A DNA stretch of 42,500 nt from Mesostigma viride. Its lineage: Eukaryota > Streptophyta > Mesostigmatophyceae > Mesostigmatales > Mesostigmataceae. Below the pieces are notes generated by a model. That model ran no database searches, was not told where the DNA came from, and saw only the letters and a program-made list of their open reading frames with translations. Positions 13,301-21,245 of this stretch are shown piece after piece. Where the stretch lies: the NCBI GenBank assembly GCA_009746045.1, contig RPFO01000448.1, positions 1,349,547 through 1,392,046 of the forward strand, given 5' to 3'. Both the position numbers and the translations under genes were made by a program. Every line of letters begins with the position of its first letter. The stretch's first letter is position 1.

Positions 13301-16300
13301 CCCCTCTTCCCCCTCTTCCCCCTCTTCCCCTCTTCCCCCTCTTCCCCTCTTCCCCCTCTTCCCCTCTTCCCCCTCTTCCCCCTCTTCCCCCTCTTCCCCC
13401 TCTTCCCCTCTTCCCCCTCTTCCCCCTCTTCCCCCTCTTCCCCCTCTTCCCCCTCTTCCCCCTCTTCCCCCTCTTCCCCCTCTTCCCCCTCTTCCCCCTC
13501 TTCCCCTCTTCCCCCTCTTCCCCTCTTCCCCTCTTCCCCCTCTTCCCCCTCTTCCCCCTCTTCCCCTCTTCCCCCTCTTCCCCCTCTTCCCCTCTTCCCC
13601 TCTTCCCCCTCTGCCCCCTCTGCCCCCTCTGCCCCCTCTGCCCCTCTGCCCCCTCTGCCCCCTCTGCCCTCTGCCTCTGCCCCTCTGCCCCCTCTGCCCC
13701 CTCTGCCCCTCTGCCCCTCTGCCCCTCTGCCCCCTCTGCCCCTCTGCCCCCTCTGCCCCCTCTGCCCCTCTGCCCCCTCTGCCCCTCTGCCCCCTCTGCC
13801 CCCTCTGCCCCCTCTGCCCCCTCTGCCCCTCTGCCCCTCTGCCCCCTCTGCCCCCTCTGCCCCCTCTGCCCCCTCTGCCCCCCTGCCCCCCCCTGCCCCC
13901 TCCGCCCCCTCTGCCCCCTCTGCCCCCTCTGCCCCCTATTCTCTCTTGGTCAAATCCCGTGTCCTCTCTTACCCCTGTTACCCAAGTTTTCTTGCCTTGT
14001 TATTGTGCATCGAGTGCCTTTTGTCGCAGGCTCTCGAGCATCCCTGGGCCCGCCTGAAGAAGCCTGAGGAGAAGGCGACATCCCACGGCCGCCACGGCCC
14101 ACAGAACATCCCCGCCACCGCGATGAGCCTGGCCGTGAGCGCGACAGCGAAGAAGTTCATCTCCAGCCAGCACTACCAGACCTCGCTGCAACGGGTGGGT
14201 CAGCTTGCCATTGCTTTCCTTGCTGTGATGGGTGGTTCGGTTCTCCAATATGTCCCTGCATGACCTCCCTGCTTGTAGGTTTTAGGTGAGCTCATCGTCA
14301 GGTTTATATTGCAACTCATCTGAAATCATCATTAACTATGTGTGGGGCCTTTTCAAGGAGCAGCTCCCAATGCATAACTGTGGTCAATACTTCTCGAGCC
14401 TTACCCCCCTATTGCTAACCATTGCAAATTGCTTGTGTTGCTTGGCTGCATCATGTACCGTATTCCGTATCTCGACTTGTGTTTGTCGTTTTTCAATACA
14501 GGTCTCAATCCATTCAGCGTGCCACGCACTCATGTCCCACGCAAACGAGGCGTTTACACACGTCCGCCTCGTTTGTGAGCATGCCCACCCCTCTGACCGA
14601 CCATGAAGTGCATGTCTGTGCGGTGACGGATGTCTGCAGAAATGGATCGCGTACGAGGAGCAGGACACCAAAGTTCGCTACGAGTTGCACGACGACAATC
14701 ACTGGCAGGTATGTCATTTGTCTGTGTCTCCCTCCTAGATTCCGAGCGGGCATTTGATGGAATGGGACATGATTGTCCAGGAAGGGAGGGCATGAAGAAG
14801 AATCTTGGGCCCTTTCAAAGCGGTACAGTGGGGGCTAGTGATGGCATTCACCCCTCAAGTCGAGAGACAAACAGCATCTTTTCCAAAAAGCAGTCTTCGT
14901 CTTTCCTCATCGACACGGACTGGACACCTGGCCTCCCCTCTTGTTCCCTCATCAAAACCACTCTGCAATCACATCTCCCCTCCCCCCCCCCCCCCCTGCA
15001 GCTCTTCTGGTGGACCCTGGTGTTCTTCTTCTACCCGGTGCGGTGGATGGTGAAAATCACCGACCCCTCACAACCTCAAGAAATACCTTCCCCTGGCACG
15101 AGCGAGGTACTTGATGACAGCAAGAACCCAGACGTGACAGGGAGAGGCCGTGACTCTGGCTGGAAGGCGTGGGCGCCTGACCACCGGCTCATCTCTCCTT
15201 TCTATCACATCCCCATCGTCAAGTTCTGGACCGACACGCTCCTCTGGATGTTCTTTCTCATGTACATGGTGGCCATTGCCTTCACCGCCCACACGACCCA
15301 CATCGCCTGGTACGAGATCGTGTTCTACTACTGGCTGGGGATGTTGTTTCTAAACGAGGGCCGGCAGACCTACCTGCGGGGCCGGCAGACCTACCGGCGG
15401 GGGCGGAAGAAGGTCCGTGGTTTCATGAAGAAGCTCCACATGATCCACCATCTGTTCCCCGATTTCTGGAACAAACTGGACGTCATCAACTATCTCACGT
15501 TCACGCTGTGGATGGCGCTGAGGATCGCCTGGTGAGCCCCCTGCGTGGATTCCAGGGTGCAATCATAGCTAATCATAGCACACTACGGTACGGAATAGTA
15601 TTGCCACCTCCATACTAAGTAACCATGTTTGACCATGCTATCTGCCGCTATAGTAGACGCCCATGCCTTATTCTTCCTTGGGATATGCGTTCACCTGGCA
15701 TGCTTCCAACTGTCTCCATGCCTAGCAGGTCTTACTCTTGTCATTCTAATTAAGGCGTCTCTTGTCCTCTGCACCCAGCACGTTCTACGTACCGTAGTGG
15801 CCCTTATATCAGTACCCATAATTATGTACGAATCGCCCTCGTACATGCCCAAAACAAACCTTCTTCCGGCCTCGTACAACCCAATGTATATCCTTCTGGC
15901 AGTCAATATACATATTAGGGCCCCCCAGAGGGTTCACCTGTAGAGGACCCTCATATACTCTGACAATATACCTACGTACTGTAAAAATCCCAAAAGTTTA
16001 CGTACACGTAAAGAAATTTCCAAAAACTCTTCGTACGATAATTAAACGTGCACGTATAAGGGCCACTATGGTGGTAGCATCAGAATCCAACAATACATAC
16101 AACATCAGATCACATACAACATCAGATCACATACAACATCAGAATCCAACAATAATAACCCAGCCATGGTGGCACTAGTTAGCCTGCATAATATTTACCA
16201 GTTAATTGCGATTTCTGATAAGCAATTTGAAGTTTGTAGCCGTTTGCAGCGCAGCAATGATCCAAGTCCGGGAGACACATAGTATGAGTATGATACGTCG

Positions 16301-19300
16301 GCGGTAACAAAACTGAAAAAATTGCCGTATTTTTGTGGCTCATATGCGCGTGTATGGCAACACGGTGCCTGGGCGTCCTTCATCGGTTGCATGCAGCTCC
16401 TGCTTAGACAGCAACCGCCTTCGCCGCATCGCCCACGAGGTCCTCCTCCCCGCGATCGCCATGTCCTTCGTGCGCATCCTCAACGTGTTCAGCGTCTTCC
16501 CAAAATTTGGTCCCTTGCTCGTCACCGTGGGGAAGATGGTGACCGACATCGTCCGCTTCATGTGCCTGATGCTGGTCTTTCTGCTGGCGTTCGCGGTCAT
16601 TTTCGCCGTCATCACGCGCGAGTGGATCCACATGGCGCACACGGGGGGGCTGCCCTCGGATGACCCGTCGTGTCGCGACGAGGAGAGCATGGAGAAGGCC
16701 TGTGGGGACGAATGGCGGAAGGTGAGTAACTCCCACTAGCATAACCTTAAGTAGAGGTCCGCCGTACATACGCGACCTAAACGTTACGTTGCGCGACACA
16801 AAGTACATTAGGTCTCGCCGTGTATGCGACCACATTGGGTCACGGTAGCAGTACACGCAGGTCAAGGATTGCATGCCAGTTATGCATGCTTAGAATGCCG
16901 GCCATGGCTTTGACGGCAATGACTGTGTAAAAAGCTGCGTGGTTCCATGCTTTGTCGATTCAAATATGACCAAGGTAGTGATGCCAGCTTCATTTATGCA
17001 AGTGCGCTGCAGCCTGCCACGTGGCCTCTGGCAGGTGATGAAAGACGTGCGAGGTATCAAATGGCAATAAATCATACTGCTATGAATTAGTTAGTTAATC
17101 TACACTTTTACGACTGCGTCACGTGAGCGTATTACTATCGTACTATATCATGTATAGTATATCATGTAGTATATATTATACTATTATGATCGCTGAGTAG
17201 TATTCTATTCGGCAAGTTACAAATGTGTTGACATGAAACTGACGCACCCGTCCATCCGTGTACAGTCATTCCCGCGTTAAGTTACGATCGCCGCCAAAAT
17301 CTGGACGTCGTAACTTAACGCGGGAACATAACTTAACGCGGCCGGTAGGTAACTTAAGTGGTAGAACTAGGCTAGCAGCCCACCCCCGCCTCCTCTGACG
17401 GACTTCTATACGGCAATCGACAGCTCTCGTCAAGCCCGATCCAGCTGCAGCATCGAAGTCGCCCGATGTCCATTTTTCCAGCCAGATATTTACCGAAAGG
17501 TGGGCGCTGAGGTTTACACCGCCAAAATCTTGGCGTCGTAACTTAACGCGGGAACGTAACATTAAGAATCCTAACTTGACGCAGGAATGACTGTATTGTG
17601 CTTGGATTTTATGTCGCGCCCATGCAGGCGTACCCCTATGGCACGGGCACGCTCGCCTACTGGAGCATCATGGGCGAGTTTGGCGAGTCATTCCGGTACA
17701 TGCAGGGCACGAAGCTGGGATGTGCCATGCTGGGCATCTACGTGCTCATTGCGCAGATCCTGCTCATCAACCTGCTTATCGCCATGATGTCCGACACGTA
17801 CGGCAAGGTGCGCGACAACTCAGGTAAGGGACACCGTAAAGGACTGCGAATAGGGTCGGACAGGACCATGTCCAACATGTACGACGCAGGTGAGGCGAGC
17901 ACGACTAAATAGAAATGGTTGGTGGGTTGTCGCTGCTGCAGCATGGGAGTCAGCACGAGTATCAAATCAATACATAGGGTACTGAGGAATAAGAGGGCAG
18001 TAGTAAATAGAAAAGCGAGAAGTACAGCCATGGATCAGAATGTAATTTTCGTTGCAATCTAGCCTTCACTTGATCTTGCCATGGTGTTCCTGATGTGATT
18101 GCGCCCAACCTTGTTTCGATGCCAGAAACGATGGCTGTGTTGGTAACAGACTGCACTTATGTAGCATTTTTACCTGCTGTAATTGTTGTCATGATGATAC
18201 CTAGATCTATTAAGATAGCTTGGTGCATGGCACGGGGAATATTAAGGAATATTCTCGAATGCGAAAAAGTGTGTTGAATCTGACATTGGCTTAGCCAGCA
18301 CTCGGTAATATGGGTAGGCATGCCGAATGTTATTGACACATCAAGGGGTTTCCATTGCGCCTAATGGGCTACAGAAAACTTCGAAATGTTGTGGTCGTTC
18401 AATGCCCGTTCTGCCCACTCAAAACATTACCGGCAGTGTTGGGCTAAGGTTTAGGGGCCGCGGCCTGTTAACTCTCCTTCTGGCTGGGAAAAGAGACGAG
18501 TCGTCCTTATTCTCTCATGGACGATGATGCTGGGCCATGGCCGGGGCCAAGCCTCCTTTGGTCACGGCCGCTCCTATTACAGCGCAGTAACCACAGCCAG
18601 GCCCAAGCCAGCTAGACCTGCGGATAAGTCCTGGCATGTGCCACGCTGAGTTAGCCAACGAGTATGCCCCACATGGGTCATACTCATCTGCACTGTATGG
18701 GTTGCTCATCCGCAAGATTTGGGTTGCTCATCTGAATTATGGGCACCCGGCTCGCCCTTCGTCCCCCTGTCTTCAAGCCTTCCATCCATTTCATTTGCCA
18801 TGACACCAACCTCCCAGGGCTCGTTTGTGCCCCCACGCATATTCTGGTTCTGGGAGATTGCGAGTTGAAGATGAAGCGCTTTGCTCAAGTGACCGTGCCA
18901 TCTTCCTGCGTCACTCTCCCCCAAACTTGGGTCTGATACGCTTTCTTATAATTCTGGCATGCAGACCGCGAGTGGAAGATGGCGCGCTTCAACGTGATCG
19001 TGGAGTTCATTGACTCGTCCGAGATCCCCCCACCCTTCACCTTGCTTGGCGCGTTCGTAAGTGACACTCACTAACTCTGCAACTGCATGTCATGGGCCCA
19101 CACATGAACACCCTGCCAGATCGCACTAGGCATGCCAGTGCTGCTGATGAAGCTGGTGCTGCTATACTTCTATGAGGACTGCACACTACTAATTGAAAAA
19201 CGCGGATAATCTACCGGCATAATTGAGTTTCCATGGCCCGGACCTTCCAGATTTCAGCTAGGCCTGCGCTGGTTGTCTCTTGATACTGCTATGACAATCG

Positions 19301-21245
19301 CGTACGTGGCCACATACGTGCACACATGTAGCGGGGGTTGAGGAACCGAGAGAATGTAGGCATGCCTTTTCGAGCACTGATGAACATGCACGCGTTGCAT
19401 GCCAGAGTCGGCAGTGGGGCCCCCTGAAGAAAAAGTTCTTGTCTAACCCCATCTGTAGCTGTCAAAGGCTCGTCCTCTCGCGGGTAGTCGCACACAGCTT
19501 TTGGCACAGGGTTGGTCACCGGCCTTTATTGCCCCAGTAACGCTTCGATCTCCTTTGCACCGTCCGCATGTGGTGTTCGTTTTACTATCTTTCCCAGAAA
19601 GCCTGGTCCTGGCTGCGTTCGCACTGCAAGGGTCGCGCCCACGCTGACGATCTGGCCCCAATGCCTGGACACGGGGGGGAGCCGGGGGCCACCGATGCGA
19701 CAGCCCCCATGGCAGCCAGAAACCGGCAAGCCTTTGCGGCGCCCAACTCGAACCTCTCTCGCTCTGCCTCGGATGTCGCCAACGCCAGTGGCAATGCCAC
19801 TGGCAATGCGAGCAAGATGCTGAACAGAAGTGGAACCATGCGACCGCCCACGCTGCACCAGGTTGACAAGGACATTGGTGACGTCATGCGTGGGTGTAAG
19901 CAGACCATGCTGGAGCAACAGGACGAAAAGGAGCGGCGCTCCGTGGAATTCAAGGTGAGTGCCCGCTGGCGGGGGGCACTGGTCAGCCTAAATACCTGGC
20001 AGGGGTGGTTTTCCTAATTTATAGTACCCTGGTTGCTGCCAGCAGGGGTGGTTTTTCTAGCATGATCTACTCTCGGCGTAGTTGCTGGCCAACCGTGGTT
20101 TTCCCTCATGAGATCTTGCATCTTGTTAACTTGACGTCTTTTAAGAAAAGAAACGATCAGAAGAATGTCTTTAAAGAAAAGAGTATTCACGAATGCTGTT
20201 TGCTGAAAGGCGCGAACGGCTATTCTCAGAGATGACCACCCAAATACTCCTCAATGCTGGCCATCAGAATCAAGCATTGCCACTTGGTGCATAGTCCGTG
20301 TATGTAGGAGGCATGCAGCGAGCAGTAGCGGTCATAAACATGCAGAGACTCTTCCCGTCAATCGGTTCCAGCCGATTGGCTATTTTTCTCCGCCTCTCTT
20401 GGGATTGCTCTTATAGGGACAGGCATGTTCGACCCTTACTATTTTGGTGGGCGTTTTCCTGGAAACCTACGGGTCGGTATGTCACTGTCCGCACCACTGA
20501 TGTAATATAGGCCATTTTCCTGCAGAGAAATGAAAGCTAGGAGCGGTGTTATCAAGCTTCATCCAGAGTGCCAACTGATTGATGTAATGCGGGGCCCTTG
20601 ATTTGTTATGTTGTCGCATCGGCCGTGGTAATGTGCAGCGGCTCTCACCCCACACCGTTCGCCTCTTTTTACTTCATGCTAGTAATATACTCTACTACGT
20701 ATACTATGACAGCTACCATTTTTTGTTGTTTTGCTACTGTAATACATAATGTGCAATGCGTGTTTAGTCAGCTGGAAGCCTGCTGACGACCGCCTTCTTG
20801 CTTGGCCATGGAAAGCACTACTCAGTCGAGTCTCGTCAGCACCCGCAAACCTTGTCACTAAACTTAATTCCTAACGCCCACGGGCTCCTCTTCCACGGCC
20901 TGACATTTTTTCGTACCAACATGCATTTGATCGCTGCGCCAATATTTGCAGGTGAGTAGCGTGGAACAAGATATCAAGAGCCTCCAGGCTCAGCAGCAGA
21001 AAGACCACGAGGAGGTGGAGAAACGCAGCAACTTGCTTCAGAGCAGCATGCTGGACGAGTTGAAGAAGCTACAGGCAGCTGGCATGTCGGGCGCTAAGCT
21101 TGAAGAAATGGAGCAACGGCTTGTCACGAAGATCACTGGCATGTCAGATGCCAAGCTCGAAGAAATGGAGCAACGGATCGTCAAGAAGATCGAGGACATG
21201 TTGACAAACATGCTGATCGCCAACCAGGCGGCTATTGTGCACTGA
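340..21245 (+). CDS. TRPM-like cation channel, 5'-partial, 17 visible exons
   Basis: Exons, by my reading of splice sites: 340-386, 482-565, 1300-1387, 2486-2927, 4318-4463, 6110-6195, 6925-6974, 8948-9181, 9675-9758, 14030-14194, 14640-14708, 15002-15531, 16397-16721, 17628-17823, 18965-19056, 19598-19954, 20952-21245. The exon lengths sum to whole codons and the frame stays open to the TGA at 21243, giving 1,095 residues. Domain order is LSDAT end, TRPM homology helices, S1-S6 (residues about 575-839), TRP box (849-879) and coiled coil (999-1095). The family forms tetrameric plasma- or endomembrane cation channels. No C-terminal kinase or NUDT9 domain follows. The N-terminus, including most of LSDAT, lies outside the window. 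Weakest points are the donor at 1387 and the acceptor at 2485, which has a poor pyrimidine tract. An ATG at 2436 is in frame with the fourth exon but has an in-frame stop just before it. Confidence 0.85.
715..873. repeat. 159-bp fold-back (MITE or hairpin-RNA-like) in a channel intron
   Basis: Bases 715-787 pair with about 801-873 with only a few mismatches and small bulges. The outer 29 nt (AAGTCCCTAATGTTCTAGAA and onward) are perfectly inverted. Centre is near 794. I find no target-site duplication at the edges. It lies wholly in the intron between exons ending 565 and starting 1300. Confidence 0.8.
1388..2485. other. Channel intron with no further feature seen
   Basis: About 1.1 kb between the LSDAT exons and the minisatellite exon. 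Frames are short and none resembles a channel exon. A GCCTGNC-like degenerate tract lies at about 2198-2285. Confidence 0.5.
2486..2927 (+). CDS. Channel exon with a Gly-Thr-Glu-Ala-Ala-Thr-Lys repeat and start of TRPM homology
   Basis: The first third is a minisatellite-coded run of nine-residue repeats (about 2509-2690). The rest reads as TRPM homology region: SHVSVFNMHQNDNFEDFLYG resembles the 'VTVF...DLDxAIL' stretch that follows LSDAT in animal TRPMs. The exon ends ATCAAG|gtgggt in phase 0. Its 5' edge is placed at the only AG (2484-2485) after an in-frame TGA at 2424; it gives W across the junction. A separate start at 2436 cannot be excluded. Confidence 0.65.
2509..2690 (+). repeat. 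27-bp coding minisatellite, six units plus a partial
   Basis: Units of 27 nt follow the pattern GGCACGGAGGCGGCTACAAA plus GGGAGCT or GGGACCT. The ends alternate A/P in the protein (GTEAATKGA then GTEAATKGP), so the real period is 54 nt. All three + frames stay open across it. Small substitutions (T-to-M, E-to-K, A-to-V) mark individual units. Confidence 0.9.
3162..3544. mobile_element. MITE-like element, 16-bp terminal inverted repeats
   Basis: AGGGCCTTTCCACATT at 3162-3177 is inverted at 3529-3544 with one mismatch. The 383-bp interior is rich in short GTTCCGG/GAATTAGG-type words in both orientations and has no credible ORF. Target-site duplication is not clear. It sits in the intron 2928-4317. 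Confidence 0.6.
4318..9758 (+). CDS. TRPM homology-region exons of the channel
   Basis: Five exons: 4318-4463, 6110-6195, 6925-6974, 8948-9181, 9675-9758. They encode the helical cytosolic stretch that precedes the membrane domain. Readable family marks are LLNAHPSFSILMDYGM (cf. 'nRpxFVxLFLExG'), DAIDIILWALLNRHMDLALC (cf. 'LLLWALLxxRxxLA') and YLKVAESFEDLAVKVLDE. The donor of the first exon appears to be GC (GAG|GCAAGT), in phase 2; only this choice joins in frame to the next exon. The exon at 6925 is only 50 nt. Intron lengths range from about 0.5 to 2.0 kb. Confidence 0.8.
4464..6109. other. Channel intron, apparent GC-AG type, with a diverged direct repeat
   Basis: The donor is GAG|GCAAGT and the acceptor GCGCGCAG. 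The interior is A/T-rich with a 37-38 nt diverged direct repeat (5352-5388 and 5483-5520, both starting ATGAGACAGG). No coding exon seen. Confidence 0.5.
7028..7440. repeat. (CCCT)n tetranucleotide array
   Basis: About 410 bp of almost pure CCCT units with occasional CCT slippages, in the intron 6975-8947. The opposite strand is (GGGA)n, a G-quadruplex-capable sequence. Long Ser/Pro/Leu and Gly/Arg/Glu frames through it are artefacts of the repeat. Confidence 0.95.
7441..8947. other. Remainder of a channel intron, nothing coding seen
   Basis: About 1.5 kb with a G-run at 7929-7940 and scattered short frames. It ends in the acceptor CCCCGCAG at 8940-8947. No exon with channel similarity found. 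Confidence 0.5.
10071..13937. repeat. About 3.9-kb homopyrimidine array, CCCC(C)TCTT then CCCC(C)TCTG
   Basis: Mixed 8- and 9-nt units, CCCCTCTT and CCCCCTCTT, run without interruption to about 13610. A second block of CCCC(C)TCTG units follows to 13937. A few TGTT variants cluster at 12072-12098. The whole array lies in the channel intron 9759-14029. Because the units contain no stop word on this strand, all three frames stay open for about 4 kb; these are not genes. The complement is G4-5 runs every 8-9 nt. Confidence 0.97.
14030..14708 (+). CDS. Pre-membrane exons of the channel
   Basis: Two phase-0 exons, 14030-14194 (55 codons) and 14640-14708 (23 codons). The first contains LAVSATAKKFISSQHYQT, close to the TRPM signature in which Ala-rich helix and 'FISHxCxQ' precede the first membrane helix. 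It lies immediately after the very long pyrimidine-array intron; its acceptor is TTTTGTCGCAG. The second ends CAG|gtatgt. Confidence 0.8.
15002..17823 (+). CDS. Six-helix channel domain exons (S1-S6 and pore)
   Basis: Exons 15002-15531, 16397-16721 and 17628-17823. In order: S1 after the marker FYHIPIVKFW (as in TRPM), S2 with WYEIVFYYWLGMLFLNEGRQ, S3 with FWNKLDVINYLTF, S4 with FVRILNVFSVFPKFGPLL, S5 with MCLMLVFLLAFAVIFAVI, then a pore loop containing WSIMGEFGE and S6 with LLINLLIAMMSDTY. A cysteine-containing turret lies between S5 and the pore. A small 21-bp duplication encodes GRQTYLR/GRQTYRR in the S2-S3 linker. Ion selectivity cannot be read from sequence; GEFGE is the candidate filter region. 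Confidence 0.85.
15791..16072. mobile_element. MITE-like element, about 17-bp terminal inverted repeats
   Basis: CCGTAGTGGCCCTTATA (15792-15808) is inverted at 16055-16071 with one mismatch, and similarity continues inward as TAATTATGTACGAA versus TAATTATCGTACGAA. The interior holds another short dyad (GAGGGT...GGACCCTC, about 15929-15952). No ORF. It is in the intron 15532-16396. Confidence 0.65.
17085..17140. repeat. Copy of a dispersed A/T-rich plus GTCACGTGAG repeat
   Basis: The segment with TTAATCTACACTTTTACGAC followed by TGCGTCACGTGAGCGT resembles two spacer copies near 22030-22080 and 22398-22440. It lies in a channel intron. Boundaries are approximate. Confidence 0.4.
17263..17593. 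mobile_element. 331-bp Tc1/mariner/pogo-like MITE with TA target duplication
   Basis: The ends are CAGTCATTCC(C/T)GCGT and its inverse, flanked on both sides by TA (17261-17262 and 17594-17595). Each arm also folds back on itself: TTCCCGCGTTAAGTTACGA at the left is inverted 20 bases later. TA duplication and CAGT ends are typical of the Tc1/mariner superfamily. No transposase. The element stops 34 bases before the S6 exon at 17628, inside the intron's acceptor region. Confidence 0.75.
17824..18964. other. Channel intron, nothing further seen
   Basis: Between the S6 exon and the TRP-box exon; donor G|GTAAGG, acceptor GGCATGCAG. Short frames only. Confidence 0.5.
18965..21245 (+). CDS. TRP box and C-terminal coiled-coil exons
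   Basis: Exon 18965-19056 carries the TRP box (DREWKMARFNVIVEF) followed by IPPPFTLL, both diagnostic for TRPM-type channels. Exon 19598-19954 is a low-complexity linker rich in Ala, Asn and Ser. Exon 20952-21245 encodes a heptad-like coiled coil with an internal duplication (KLEEMEQRLVTKI / KLEEMEQRIVKKI) and ends in TGA at 21243. In animal TRPMs a C-terminal coiled coil helps tetramer assembly. No enzyme domain follows. Confidence 0.8.
19955..20951. other. Last channel intron
   Basis: About 1 kb, donor AAG|GTGAGT, acceptor ATTTGCAG. Two imperfect copies of an AGGGGTGGTTTT-containing phrase occur at 20002-20015 and 20045-20058. No coding exon seen. Confidence 0.5.

Noticed and set aside
9853-14263. 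Three overlapping + frames of about 1,360-1,460 codons
   Set aside because: They exist only because the CCCC(C)TCTT array has no stop words. The products are Pro/Ser/Leu/Phe monotony, and the array lies between two channel exons that splice together in frame.
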